From IMG/VR virus record IMGVR_UViG_3300048833_000767, positions 1-60,499 of that record: a stretch of DNA of 60,499 nt, one strand, 5' to 3'. The DNA comes from a virus. This document shows, piece after piece, positions 23,336-31,426 of this stretch. The translations under genes and the position numbers were made by a program. Position 1 is the first letter of the stretch; each line of letters opens with the position of its first letter. The notes below the pieces were generated by a model, which saw only the letters and a list, made by a program, of their open reading frames with translations, was not told where the DNA came from and searched no databases.

Positions 23336-24034
23336 ATGAGTAAGTCATTAGAAATGGCGTTGCGCCTTTTCTCACCCAAGGGGGCGCTCCATGAGCCATC
23401 ACCCGGTAACGTCAGTAATCTGGGGCGTGACGAGTTTCTCGGGGCCTTACAGGTGGCCGCCAAGAACAATCCGCAGGGGTATCAGTATCTGATGGCCGAT
23501 CACCTGTTGGACATGGAGGCTACTCAGGGGTTGCTGGCTTATTTCAGCGAGACCCTGGGTAGTAGCGAGGCCGGTGGTATGGCCATGGCTATCCTGCTGC
23601 GTCGCCCCCTGCCAGAGCAGTTGGAGCGGCTGGTGTTGTCTCACCCGCACTATGACAAGGAGCGCCGCCGGGCTGCCGTGGTTATGGAGAAGGCCAAGCG
23701 GGCGCACCGTGCTGGCAATGACCACGAGTACCAGCGCCTGCTGGATGAGCGGAACGGGATCCTGTCTCTCGCCCGCGAACACTGTGTGGCTGAGATGATG
23801 CTGTCAGGCCGCTGCCCTCATTGCAATGGGACAGGGCTACGCCCGCGCAAGGCGGATGAGTGCCCGAAGTGCCACGGTACCGGGCGGGTGGTACCGGATG
23901 CTGAGTTGGTCTCTCGCCGGTTCGGTGTGCAGATGCGGCAGGCGGTTGAGCATGCCGTTGATGAGGTGATTCACCAGGCGTCAGATCTGGCCAGGGTCAT
24001 GGACCGGCAGGTGCGGGAGATGAGAGCCGCTTGA
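23336..24034 (+). CDS. Late antiterminator, Q-like with zinc finger
   Basis: 232 residues. CPHCNGTG and CPKCHGTGRV (about residues 159-183) form the paired zinc-binding motif of lambdoid antitermination proteins, within an otherwise helical protein. Q proteins bind between or near the -35 and -10 of the late promoter and let polymerase pass the terminator behind it. The four repeated promoter-hairpin units at 29829, 36853, 45317 and 51924 are natural targets. Location at the end of the right early operon fits. Confidence 0.8.
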   Translation: MSKSLEMALRLFSPKGALHEPSPGNVSNLGRDEFLGALQVAAKNNPQGYQYLMADHLLDMEATQGLLAYFSETLGSSEAGGMAMAILLRRPLPEQLERLVLSHPHYDKERRRAAVVMEKAKRAHRAGNDHEYQRLLDERNGILSLAREHCVAEMMLSGRCPHCNGTGLRPRKADECPKCHGTGRVVPDAELVSRRFGVQMRQAVEHAVDEVIHQASDLARVMDRQVREMRAA

Positions 24035-24096
24035 GTAAATGGTTGAAGCAATGCTATTCATAATAGTGACGTCAATACGCAGCTCGGTGAGGGAAA

Positions 24097-24441
24097 ATGG
24101 AAAGCAAGCTGAAACCTACCGCCCTACAAGTCGCCGCTTGGGGACTCCTCAAAGGCGATTTCTTTGACTTCAACGAGGTAGCTGAGCAGCTGTGTATCCC
24201 CGCTGAGGTGGCGCGCGCGGCCGTGCTTTATCTCCGGTCCCTCAGCTATGTGGACACACTGGCGGAGACGAGAAGCTGCAAGCGTGAGCCCGGGAAGCGA
24301 AGCCCCCGTCGGGTTTTTATTAAGGTGATAGCCATTCATCCTGAGCCGCTTCCAGGTTCACAGTCTTTCAGGCTAAATGTGTTGCGGTCGAAGCTGGCTC
24401 GCCTGTCCAAGGCTATGCCTTCACCTCGGGGCGCTCGTTGA
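24097..24441 (+). CDS. Hypothetical winged-helix-like protein
   Basis: 114 residues, with GAGGGAAA before the ATG. The first half (TALQVAAWGLLKGDFFDFNE, EVARAAVLYLRSLSYVDT) could be a small helix-turn-helix. The C-terminal part is basic. No family recognised. It lies just after the Q-like gene and before the cargo block. Confidence 0.55.
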   Translation: MESKLKPTALQVAAWGLLKGDFFDFNEVAEQLCIPAEVARAAVLYLRSLSYVDTLAETRSCKREPGKRSPRRVFIKVIAIHPEPLPGSQSFRLNVLRSKLARLSKAMPSPRGAR

Positions 24442-24502
24442 AGTTGAGGGGTGTGTTAACGTCACAAAGTTTAGTTAATGAACCCCTCACAATTCTAGTG
24501 CC

Positions 24503-25009
24503 CTATATGTTTGTATATGTCACGTTATAAAATGATGCCCCTGTTCTTTGTGTCGCTAAGTTCAATGTAAAGGGCGGAATCAAGTTTTTATCAACCGCAA
24601 AAACTCTTGTTACACCATTTTTCGAGAGTCTATCAACAGTAATATGCCCATGTTTGATTGTGACAGCGAATCGGTATAACCCCTTGGGAGTCAAAGGGAA
24701 GCTATTATTGGACGCAATAAATGAGTTTGCTGACGCATCCCACATTGATATTGAACTCTCATCATCATCAATGAAAATTGAGACCATTTCTCCCTGGGAG
24801 TCAGCTAGTTCAATTCCTTTCCCATCACCGGATTTAAGAGCGTGTGGTTGAACAGTAAACTCTAACATTCCGAAGCCAATACCCTCAGCTATAATGCTCT
24901 TCTTTACATAATTGGAAGTTTTTAGTTCAATGAAATTAATATCAACAGCTTTGTGTGCATAAGAATTTATTGAGAAGAATAATAAAGATAAGAATATTGC
25001 TTTCTTCAT
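24503..25009 (-). CDS. Secreted or periplasmic protein of unknown function
   Basis: 168 residues from the ATG at 25009 (GGAG upstream). A clear signal peptide MKKAIFLSLLFFSINSYA is followed by a beta-rich domain (IDDDESSISMWDASANSFIA, YRFAVTIKHGHITVDRL). The gene is AT-rich and on the opposite strand to the late operon, so it looks like a lysogenic-conversion cargo gene. No family recognised. Confidence 0.7.
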   Translation of the reverse strand: MKKAIFLSLLFFSINSYAHKAVDINFIELKTSNYVKKSIIAEGIGFGMLEFTVQPHALKSGDGKGIELADSQGEMVSIFIDDDESSISMWDASANSFIASNNSFPLTPKGLYRFAVTIKHGHITVDRLSKNGVTRVFAVDKNLIPPFTLNLATQRTGASFYNVTYTNI

Positions 25010-25047
25010 GTAAAACACTCCAGTTATTGCCAATTAAAAATCTAGAA

Positions 25048-25233
25048 TCAACCCAAAATAGAGACTTGGGGATGTCCATATATTGGCTTATGAGCATGGT
25101 AATTTTCATACCCAAGAGCCATAAGGTTTACGCCCCATTTTCCGTTACCCCATCCTCCTTGAGGAAGTGATTGTTGGGGGCGGATGAGTATGGTATCAAA
25201 CAATGATAAGCTTAGTGAATAAACCTTATCATT
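25048..25233 (-). pseudogene. Start-less 3' remnant of a gene
   Basis: A minus-strand frame stays open for 61 codons to a TGA at 25048 and reads like protein (DTILIRPQQSLPQGGWGNGK, then WGVNLMALGYENYHAHKPIY, ending GHPQVSILG). It has no usable start codon or ribosome site and begins just after a TAG, next to the umuC end. It is most simply the tail of a gene cut off when the umuDC block arrived. Confidence 0.4.
25202..25233. repeat. AT-rich nine-base hairpin downstream of umuC
   Basis: AATGATAAG and CTTATCATT pair perfectly around a 14-base loop, 28 bases after the umuC stop. The stem has only two G/C pairs, so it is a weak terminator at best and might be an insertion scar or binding site. 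Confidence 0.4.
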
Positions 25234-25260
25234 CTACATTGGTGCACAAGCAAAGATGGA

Positions 25261-26538
25261 TCACTTCACCACAGGTAGTTCGCGGAGCTCGGTGGTATAG
25301 CGGGGGCTGAGTTGTTCCCGTTTCATCATCCACTCCCGAGTATCCCTGCCCCGGGTTGCGAAGTAGACCTTGCCCAGCTGCCCATGGTTGATCTTGTCGA
25401 TGACTTTCATCAGCGCCTCGCTGCGCGGGGACTGCTGCTCCGCTGCGAACAGGTCGCCCTGCTGCATGCCAATGGGGGTGAAGTCGGCAAGCATGACACC
25501 GCCTTTCTGGTAGTGCTGATCTTCAACCCAGATCCGAGATAGAAGGGGGGCGATCAGAGATAGCAGGGCCCGGGTGTCATTGGTGGGAACCGCCAGCTTG
25601 GTGCTGATCTGGTTACCGTAATAGGGGGCCTTGCCACTGAACGGACTGGTGCGGATGAATAGGGTCACATGGCGGCAGCACATTCCCTCAGCCCTGAGCT
25701 TTTCGGCGGCTCGCTCCATGTAGCCGGCCAGGGCTTGATGCATGGGCTCCATGGTGGTGATCCGCTCGCCAAAGGAGCGGGAGCAGATGATCTGCTGCTT
25801 GGCCTGGGCCTCTTGCTCCAGCTCGGCGCAGGGGATCCCCCGCAGCTCCTGCACCGTTCGCTCTACCACAACCCCATATCTCCGGCGAAGGGCCTTTGGA
25901 TCAGCAGCAACCAGCTCGGCAACAGTCTTGATTCCCTGCTCGTTGAGTTTTGCCGACAGTCGCCGGCCGATGCCCCATATCTCATCCACCGGGGTGATGG
26001 CCATCAGGCGAGTGCGCCGCCCCTCGTCACGCAGATCTACCACACCGCCAGTGGCCGGCCATTTCTTGGCTGCGTAGTTGGCGAGCTTGGCCAGGGTCTT
26101 GGTTGGGCCGATACCGACCCCCACCACAAGCCCAGTCCACTGCTGCACCCGCTCGCGAACTTGGCGGCCATACTCCACCAGGTCGCCAGCCCAGCTCTCG
26201 CTCAGCTCGATGAACGCTTCGTCGATGCTGTAGACCTCCACCGCTGGCGCCATTCCCTCCAAAATCGTCATCACCCTCTGCGACATGTCGCCGTAGAGGG
26301 CATAGTTGCTGGAGAACCAGACGCCGCCCATCGCCTCGAAGAACTGACGGATCTGGAAGTAGGGCACACCCATCTTGATCCCCAGCTTCTTGGCCTCAGC
26401 CGATCGGGCCACCACGCAGCCGTCATTGTTGGAGAGCACGACAATAGGCACCCCCTTGAGGTCTGGGCGAAACAGGCGCTCGCAAGAGGCGTAGAAGTTG
26501 TTCACATCGACCAGCGCCACGGCGCAGTTCTTGTTCAT
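25261..26538 (-). CDS. umuC: Error-prone DNA polymerase V catalytic subunit
   Basis: 425 residues of the Y-family polymerase Umu[21 protein letters not shown] (first catalytic Asp in VDVNNFY), [11 protein letters not shown] (second Asp/Glu pair), [19 protein letters not shown]. It carries out translesion synthesis with UmuD'2. Its start overlaps umuD by four bases. A phage-borne pair gives the lysogen SOS mutagenesis. Confidence 0.97.
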   Translation of the reverse strand: MNKNCAVALVDVNNFYASCERLFRPDLKGVPIVVLSNNDGCVVARSAEAKKLGIKMGVPYFQIRQFFEAMGGVWFSSNYALYGDMSQRVMTILEGMAPAVEVYSIDEAFIELSESWAGDLVEYGRQVRERVQQWTGLVVGVGIGPTKTLAKLANYAAKKWPATGGVVDLRDEGRRTRLMAITPVDEIWGIGRRLSAKLNEQGIKTVAELVAADPKALRRRYGVVVERTVQELRGIPCAELEQEAQAKQQIICSRSFGERITTMEPMHQALAGYMERAAEKLRAEGMCCRHVTLFIRTSPFSGKAPYYGNQISTKLAVPTNDTRALLSLIAPLLSRIWVEDQHYQKGGVMLADFTPIGMQQGDLFAAEQQSPRSEALMKVIDKINHGQLGKVYFATRGRDTREWMMKREQLSPRYTTELRELPVVK

Positions 26539-26957
26539 GGAGCTGGCATTCTGTGGATGACGAAGGTAACCACGCCGAAAATCTCTAGGTTCTGCCCATC
26601 ACAGAAGTGAATAGGGCGATAGGCCGGGTTTCCCGGTAGGAGGCAGACCGACGGGCTGAGCTGGAGTTGCTTCACCGTGAACTCGCCATCAACGGCTGCC
26701 ACGACCACGCTGCCATGAACTGGCTTGCTGCTACGGTCTACAACCAGCATGTCACCATCGCGGATCCCGTGATCCACCATGCTATCCCCTGCAGCCCGCA
26801 CGTAATAGGTCGCGGCTGGGTGGGCAATGCAGAGCTGGTTCAGGTCGATGGTCTGTTCGACGTAGTCCTGGGCGGGGGATGGGAAGCCGCACGCCGCAGG
26901 GGAGAGGAACAAGGGGATTTCCAATGTCGGGGCGTTGAAATCGGGAACTGCAAGCAT
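26535..26957 (-). CDS. umuD: UmuD, self-cleaving polymerase V subunit
   Basis: 140 residues from the ATG at 26957. The cleavage site Cys23-Gly24 ([14 protein letters not shown]), the nucleophile Ser59 (GDSM) and Lys96 (FTVKQL) are all present, so RecA-stimulated cleavage to UmuD' should work. It is first in the umuDC operon and sits 19 bases downstream of a LexA box. Longer in-frame forms would begin upstream of the LexA box and are rejected. Confidence 0.95.
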   Translation of the reverse strand: MLAVPDFNAPTLEIPLFLSPAACGFPSPAQDYVEQTIDLNQLCIAHPAATYYVRAAGDSMVDHGIRDGDMLVVDRSSKPVHGSVVVAAVDGEFTVKQLQLSPSVCLLPGNPAYRPIHFCDGQNLEIFGVVTFVIHRMPAP

Positions 26958-26976
26958 GATGGGTGGCTCTGATGTG

Positions 26977-26992
26977 CTGTATATAAATACAG
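26977..26992 (-). promoter_or_regulatory. LexA (SOS) box of umuDC
   Basis: CTGTATATAAATACAG matches the enterobacterial LexA consensus CTGT-N8-ACAG with an AT-rich centre, directly upstream of umuD. Confidence 0.92.
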
Positions 26993-27081
26993 TATAGCGT
27001 TGCTCTGGGTGAAGATCACCGTGGAGCGATTGGCTCCTGATTGCGGTAAGATATCGGCAAATTCTGAGCGTGGAGTCGCCA

Positions 27082-27276
27082 ATGTCGTTCAATCTGTGTT
27101 CCCTGCCGAAAGAGCAGCAGGAGAGAGTTGAGGTCGAGAAGGCCGCCGCCTATGCGGTATGGAAGGAAAGGAACCCCGAGATCAAGGTGCCAGCCGAGAG
27201 TGAGGCGGGGAACTACAAGGGAGAGATGCAGGCCTACTTCCTGCAGCAGGTGGAGCGGTACCGGAAGCAGAAATGA
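27082..27276 (+). CDS. Small charged protein
   Basis: 64 residues, starting six bases after GGAG. Helical and charged ([20 protein letters not shown], ending [11 protein letters not shown]). Function unknown. It overlaps the downstream membrane-protein gene by four bases (ATGA). Confidence 0.6.
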   Translation: MSFNLCSLPKEQQERVEVEKAAAYAVWKERNPEIKVPAESEAGNYKGEMQAYFLQQVERYRKQK

Positions 27277-27671
27277 CCGAAGAAAAAACACTCCTATTGC
27301 TGCCCAGCTGGTTTTTCAAAAGGCAGTTTATTGTATCGCTATGCATCTTCGTGGTGTTCCCCGTTGCAATGTTCCTCATAAAGCCATCGGTACATGATGT
27401 TCCAATGGTGAATTGGCTGCTCTTGCCGATTGTGCTCCTGGCAACGGCCCTGCTGTACCCATACAGCCGATACGCAGTTCAATGGATCATTGGTTACTGG
27501 AATGGAGGTGAGCAGATCATCTATGACGGTTCAATAAAGGGATCGCTTGAGCGGAAGTTTGCAAAGCTAATGGTGAGCTTGGTTTTCATGCTGATATTGG
27601 GCCCGCTGTGTCTCATCGTGCTGTTGGTGAAACGCTGGAGACAAATTGCGCGAGCGTCCGCTTCTGGTTGA
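27273..27671 (+). CDS. Membrane protein, three predicted helices
   Basis: 132 residues with hydrophobic segments FIVSLCIFVVFPVAMFLI, WLLLPIVLLATALLYPYS and LMVSLVFMLILGPLCLIVLL, and a basic C-terminus. No family recognised. It sits between umuDC and the PAAR cassette and is coupled to the small charged gene upstream. Confidence 0.62.
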   Translation: MTEEKTLLLLPSWFFKRQFIVSLCIFVVFPVAMFLIKPSVHDVPMVNWLLLPIVLLATALLYPYSRYAVQWIIGYWNGGEQIIYDGSIKGSLERKFAKLMVSLVFMLILGPLCLIVLLVKRWRQIARASASG

Positions 27672-27807
27672 ATCACTGCCAAGCCGGTGCACTGAGAGGT
27701 CAGCACCATTGCATGCTTAGTTCCAACTCGCTGAGGTTGTGATATCAGGCTTCAAAAGAAAATCATTTTATTGTACTGTGCCCCTCATTTGAGGTAATGG
27801 AGCTCAC

Positions 27808-28317
27808 ATGTCAAAGCATGCGGCCAAGGTCGGTAACATTGGAACTGACCATGATGGCTTTCACCCCACGGCCATAACGGCTGGCTCTCCTGACGTTTTC
27901 ATCGATGGTATCCCTGCTGCCAGGGTAGGTGATCCCCTAGCGCCACACGATAAGCCGAACCATCCACCACATCCACGCAAGATCGCTTCCGGTTCATCAA
28001 CGGTTTTCGTTAATGGCAAGCCGCTTGCCATCACAGGTAGCGCAGTTGACTGTGGTGGGGTGATCATTGGCGCGGGAACGGTGATTGTTGGGGATATTGC
28101 TCCACCGGTTATTTCACCAATTAACATTGCGGGTTTGTTTGATGAGGGATTTTTAATCAGAAATGAAGTTACAGGTGAACCATTGTCAAATGTTGAATAC
28201 CGAATTGTTCGTGCCAATGGAAATATTGAGTACGGTAAAACGGATAAAACCGGTCACACTCATATAGTATCCGCATTTGAAGAGGAAACTATCTCGATCG
28301 AAGTCAAGGAGTCGTGA
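27808..28317 (+). CDS. PAAR-repeat protein (type VI spike tip) with C-terminal beta domain
   Basis: 169 residues. Residues 1-~100 are a PAAR domain (KVGNIGTDHDGFHPTAITAG, PAARVGDPLAPHDK, TVFVNGKPLAITGSAVDCGG), the cone that caps VgrG spikes and carries effectors. Residues ~112-169 (GFLIRNEVTGEPLSNVEYRI, then TDKTGHTHIV) are the small beta domain often found on type VI PAAR/VgrG proteins. The next gene starts one base later, so it presumably loads that product. Confidence 0.9.
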   Translation: MSKHAAKVGNIGTDHDGFHPTAITAGSPDVFIDGIPAARVGDPLAPHDKPNHPPHPRKIASGSSTVFVNGKPLAITGSAVDCGGVIIGAGTVIVGDIAPPVISPINIAGLFDEGFLIRNEVTGEPLSNVEYRIVRANGNIEYGKTDKTGHTHIVSAFEEETISIEVKES

Positions 28318-28318
28318 C

Positions 28319-29257
28319 GTGACAGAAAAGAAGTGGAAGAAAGTTGGGGAGTCAACGTTAAGCCCTTCAGATAAAAAAGAACGTGCTGAAGTCAAAGTCA
28401 AGGCAGTTAAGAAAGAAAATATTATAGTGATAGGTTCAGAGGCACACTATAGTAGTTTCATTCTTAAAATGATGTTTATGGCTGCAGCCACACAGAAATT
28501 GAACTCAGGCCTTAGGAAGGCGGACAATACTATCGTGGCTTGTGTTAAAACAGGCTATACCAGTTTAGAGTTGGGCGTACTTGAATCCTATCGGGATAAG
28601 TATGGGTGCGAGATAGAATTAATTAATTCCTTGGCGGATTTAGTTGCCCTGTTAAATAGAGATCGGGACAATGTAAAGATCCAGGATCTTTACTTTTATT
28701 GCCATGGTTTGCCAAACAAAATTACTATGAATTTGGACTCCAAACCCAGAATTGATATATCAGTGGGTAACTTGAGTCAGATAAGACAGGATATCTTTGT
28801 TAAAGACGGTTTCCTGCATAGTCTTGCTTGCAGAACTGGGGTAGATGCTGAACCGTATACACCAATTGACTCATATGAGAAAGACTCGGATGCCAGTCCG
28901 GGAAGTAGCCTCGCAATGAAGATGGCGCAGCACTTCAATGTTTCAGTGAAGGCCTTTTTAACAAGAACATCGTATGGTCATGTTGTCAGAGATCCCAGCC
29001 TGGATAAGCCGATAGCAGAGGAGCTAAATACCCTTCGGAAAGGGGGCGATGGCGCGGTATATGCCCTGTATAATGGAGAATATGAAGCCCTGCCGCATGT
29101 AGGATTATCAACTGGGGTAAGGGGATGGTGGTCGGGGGTAAGTGATTATGCTTTATGGAGAAAACAGGGGGGGAGGAGTGCTCCTGTTTCTGGTACTACT
29201 CCGAAAGGGCTGAGTCACGGTGCCAAGCTCTTTAAGCCGGATGGGACGTGGTCATGA
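28319..29257 (+). CDS. Putative type VI effector with caspase-like (clan CD) signature
   Basis: 312 residues from a GTG (AAGGAG nine bases upstream). No known effector family recognised. A hydrophobic strand ending in His-Gly (IQDLYFYCHG, H129-G130) and, ~40 residues on, another ending in Ala-Cys (FLHSLACRTG, C171), then a helix and strand AMKMAQHFNVSVKAFL, match the His-Gly / Cys layout of clan CD peptidases (caspase, CHAT, C80 types). A basic N-terminal ~30 residues may bind the PAAR partner. Its stop overlaps the next gene (ATGA). Protease toxin activity is inference. Confidence 0.6.
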   Translation: MTEKKWKKVGESTLSPSDKKERAEVKVKAVKKENIIVIGSEAHYSSFILKMMFMAAATQKLNSGLRKADNTIVACVKTGYTSLELGVLESYRDKYGCEIELINSLADLVALLNRDRDNVKIQDLYFYCHGLPNKITMNLDSKPRIDISVGNLSQIRQDIFVKDGFLHSLACRTGVDAEPYTPIDSYEKDSDASPGSSLAMKMAQHFNVSVKAFLTRTSYGHVVRDPSLDKPIAEELNTLRKGGDGAVYALYNGEYEALPHVGLSTGVRGWWSGVSDYALWRKQGGRSAPVSGTTPKGLSHGAKLFKPDGTWS

Positions 29258-29808
29258 AAAAGAAGGTATGGGGAGCAATTATTTTTGTTGTATTGCTCTT
29301 GTGCTCCGTGCTTTTGTTCAAGGGAAGTGGAATGAGTGTATTTAATAAGCAAGTATGGTCTGCAAGTGATTTTGCCAGTCTAATGAAAGATGAGACCATG
29401 GTTGGGGTGTATAAACCATTGCCCAAAGAGGTTGTAGGTAAGGTCGGGGTCGAGATAGTTCTGCCAGACCCCAGTTTGAGAATGGCTACCGTGCAACTGT
29501 CATCTAATCGGCTATATGACAAAGCTCAAAGTAATATATACGTTGGGCCATACAAGGCAGTTATTGTATTGGACGCAGATAAAGCTCTCTTGGGAGATGG
29601 CAGTTCTAAATATGATGGATATGATTCACTTGAGATTACATTCATTGATGAGGCTAATCGGGTTACGTATACCTGTACGCAAGAGCGGCCATTTCACATG
29701 TGGCAGTTAAACAAGATTGTGACTATCAATTTCCTTTCTCAACGAAAGCCGGATAAAAATGGCGAGCCGTATTGCTATGATGCCTATATTCACAGGGAAC
29801 TGAGCTGA
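29254..29808 (+). CDS. Membrane-anchored candidate immunity protein
   Basis: 184 residues from the ATG at 29254. An N-terminal membrane anchor (VWGAIIFVVLLLCSVLLF) is followed by a soluble, mostly beta domain that should face the periplasm. Four-base overlap with the candidate effector means strict co-expression, as for effector-immunity pairs. A periplasmic site would fit an effector acting outside the cytoplasm. Function inferred from position only. Confidence 0.55.
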   Translation: MKKKVWGAIIFVVLLLCSVLLFKGSGMSVFNKQVWSASDFASLMKDETMVGVYKPLPKEVVGKVGVEIVLPDPSLRMATVQLSSNRLYDKAQSNIYVGPYKAVIVLDADKALLGDGSSKYDGYDSLEITFIDEANRVTYTCTQERPFHMWQLNKIVTINFLSQRKPDKNGEPYCYDAYIHRELS

Positions 29809-29828
29809 CAGTCGAATCAAGATGATGG

Positions 29829-29857
29829 TTGAATACCCGCCGCGCCAGCGTTAGTAT
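29829..29857 (+). promoter_or_regulatory. Late promoter unit A (pR'-like)
   Basis: TTGAAT and TAGTAT with a 17-base spacer ending CCAGCGT, right before the lysis genes, the place of lambda pR'. The same AGCGT-TAGNAT block is found at B, C and, as TGCGT, at D. Confidence 0.75.
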
Positions 29858-29868
29858 TGCTCAAAGAT

Positions 29869-29898
29869 GGCCAGAGTCCCCGTGACCCTGGCCTTTTT
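29869..29898 (+). terminator. Promoter-proximal terminator of unit A
   Basis: GGCCAG...CTGGCC stem followed by five Ts, beginning 12 bases after the -10 of promoter A, so transcripts would end almost at once without antitermination. Confidence 0.7.
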
Positions 29899-29906
29899 CA
29901 TTTCTG

Positions 29907-29930
29907 GCCCGCCTCGTGCGGGCTTTGTCG
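29907..29930 (+). terminator. Second hairpin of unit A
   Basis: GCCCGC-CTCGT-GCGGGC followed by TTTGTC. A near-identical hairpin ends unit B, suggesting the cassette was duplicated with its terminator. Confidence 0.75.
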
Positions 29931-29948
29931 TTTCTGGAGGGCGAGTAA

Positions 29949-30158
29949 ATGGGGAAAGAAGAGGAGTTCGCGACGGCTGCGGCTGCTGCCGGTGTGGCAA
30001 AGTCCGCACCGCCAGTGGTCGTGTCCGGCATGACGCTGGCCGGGTACTCGCTCAATGACTGGGTGCTTGCGGCCACGTTGACGTGGATCGCGGTCCAGAT
30101 GGGCTGGTTCATCTGGTCGAATATCATCAAGCCGCGCCGCCAGCAGGGAGGTGCATAG
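29949..30158 (+). CDS. Holin (HP1-like)
   Basis: 69 residues with one clear membrane helix (NDWVLAATLTWIAVQMGWFI) after a semi-hydrophobic VAKSAPPVVVSGMTLAG segment, and a basic tail IKPRR. This matches HP1-type small holins, which permeabilise the inner membrane at a set time. The lysozyme gene begins on its last base. Confidence 0.82.
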   Translation: MGKEEEFATAAAAAGVAKSAPPVVVSGMTLAGYSLNDWVLAATLTWIAVQMGWFIWSNIIKPRRQQGGA

Positions 30159-30649
30159 TGAGCAAGGTCCGCATCGCAATCGCTGCTCTCACGCTGAGCG
30201 CCGCTGGCTTTGTGGGGATCCTGAATCGGGAGGGGTATGGCCCAGTGGCTTACCCCGACCCGGTACACGGCACCAAGCTTCCCACAATAGGCTTCGGGAG
30301 CACCGAAGGGGTCAAGATGGGCGACACCATTACCCCTGTTGCTGCGGTGAATCGGAGCCTGCGGGAGGTGCGGGTGTTCGAGGATTCCCTCAAGGCCTGC
30401 ATCCGGGCTCCCCTCCACCAGTATGAGTTCGACGCCTATGTCGAGCTCTCCCACAACATTGGCCCTGGGGCCTTCTGCCGCTCAACCATCGTGAAGCGCC
30501 TGAACGTTGGCGATTATCCCGGGGCGTGTGAGGCAATCCTGTTGTTCAAGCGCTCGGGTACACAAGACTGCTCTGCGCCGGGGAATAGGGTATGCCCTGG
30601 GCTATGGAAAGACCGGCTGCGCCTCAATGCCAAGTGCAAGGGGGAGTGA
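30158..30649 (+). CDS. Endolysin, GH24 lysozyme with N-terminal hydrophobic segment
   Basis: 163 residues from a GTG (GGGAGG upstream). The catalytic pattern REGYGPVAYPDP gives E-x8-D, followed by KLPTIGFG. The GH24 fold cleaves peptidoglycan. The N-terminal IAIAALTLSAAGFVGIL is a weakly hydrophobic, Ala/Gly-rich segment as in signal-anchor-release endolysins, which insert in the membrane and are later released. Confidence 0.88.
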   Translation: MSKVRIAIAALTLSAAGFVGILNREGYGPVAYPDPVHGTKLPTIGFGSTEGVKMGDTITPVAAVNRSLREVRVFEDSLKACIRAPLHQYEFDAYVELSHNIGPGAFCRSTIVKRLNVGDYPGACEAILLFKRSGTQDCSAPGNRVCPGLWKDRLRLNAKCKGE

Positions 30650-31203
30650 TGGTGACGATCCCACAAAGCAGAGCGTTGCCGTTCCTGGCTGGCGCCCTGG
30701 TGATAGCAGCATTGGCCGGTGGCGGGGTGGTGCTCTACCAGTCCGGCCATTCTGATGGTGAAGAGGGGGAGCGCAAGACCTGGCAGGCGAAGTGGAATGA
30801 AGAAGCCACCAGACTTGCCACCGCCAGAGCCAAGGCTGAGCAGGAAGCCCGGGTAGAAGAGAATCGCCGGCAGGCTGAAATTGATGAGGTGAGAGACCAT
30901 GCACAAGAAGACATCGCCCAGGCACAAGCTGATGCCGCTGCTGCTGGCGTTGAGTCTGGCCGGTTGCGCGAGCAAGCCCGCCGCCTGGCAGCCCGAGCAA
31001 GTCAGTGCGCCAGCAATCCCGGTACTGCCCAAGGAAGCCCGTCAGCCAGAGAACCTGCAATGGTGCTCGCCGACCTGCTCAGCCGGGCTGATGAAAGAGC
31101 GGGTGAGCTGGCAGCAGCGTATGACAGAGCTCGAGCATCAGGATTAGCCTGTGAACGAGCCTATGACTCCCTGCGCACCGCGACCATGAAACCCCGCCCA
31201 TAA
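30649..31203 (+). CDS. Rz: Inner-membrane spanin (Rz-like, DUF2514 type)
   Basis: 184 residues with one N-terminal membrane segment (LPFLAGALVIAALAGGGVVL) and a long Ala/Glu/Arg-rich periplasmic coiled coil (WNEEATRLATARAKAEQEAR onward). Together with the embedded Rz1 it would bridge to the outer membrane in the last step of lysis. Start overlaps the lysozyme stop (TGATG). Confidence 0.83.
   Translation: MVTIPQSRALPFLAGALVIAALAGGGVVLYQSGHSDGEEGERKTWQAKWNEEATRLATARAKAEQEARVEENRRQAEIDEVRDHAQEDIAQAQADAAAAGVESGRLREQARRLAARASQCASNPGTAQGSPSAREPAMVLADLLSRADERAGELAAAYDRARASGLACERAYDSLRTATMKPRP
30899..31147 (+). CDS. Rz1: Outer-membrane lipoprotein spanin (Rz1), nested in Rz
   Basis: 82 residues lying wholly inside Rz in another frame. 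A lipoprotein signal peptide MPLLLALSLAGC (lipobox LAGC) is followed by a Pro-rich mature part (KPAAWQPEQVSAPAIPVLPK). This nested layout is characteristic of Rz/Rz1 pairs. Confidence 0.88.
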   Translation: MHKKTSPRHKLMPLLLALSLAGCASKPAAWQPEQVSAPAIPVLPKEARQPENLQWCSPTCSAGLMKERVSWQQRMTELEHQD

Positions 31204-31220
31204 CGGCGGGGTTTGTCTTT
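31192..31220 (+). terminator. Terminator after the lysis genes
   Basis: CCCCGCC and GGCGGGG stem with a six-base loop, then TTTGTCTTT; it covers the Rz stop codon. Confidence 0.85.
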
Positions 31221-31240
31221 CTGGGGAAGGGGAGAAGGTG

Positions 31241-31426
31241 ATGCAGATGAACTGGAGCAGTGAAGTGATAAACGGTATCGACGTGACTGGGGTCATCGCC
31301 AGCGTAGCTCACTACGACGGAGGCGAGGCTCTGGTTGTTCTTTCCTCCGGTGTTTCCGTTGTGGTACCGGCAACCCATGAGCCTGTACCTGGCGACACCA
31401 TCGTTGAAGGCGAGTTATCTCTCTAA
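31241..31426 (+). CDS. Small hypothetical protein before the terminase
   Basis: 61 residues from the ATG at 31241 (GGAGAAGGTG upstream). A compact all-beta sequence (GVIASVAHYDGGEALVVLSS, VVVPATHEPVPGDTI). It abuts the terminase small subunit gene. No family recognised. Confidence 0.6.
   Translation: MQMNWSSEVINGIDVTGVIASVAHYDGGEALVVLSSGVSVVVPATHEPVPGDTIVEGELSL

Noticed and set aside
24446-24487. Inverted repeat GAGGGGT...ACCCCTC between two convergent genes
   Set aside because: Loop is about 28 bases and no T-run follows on either strand, so I do not call it a terminator.
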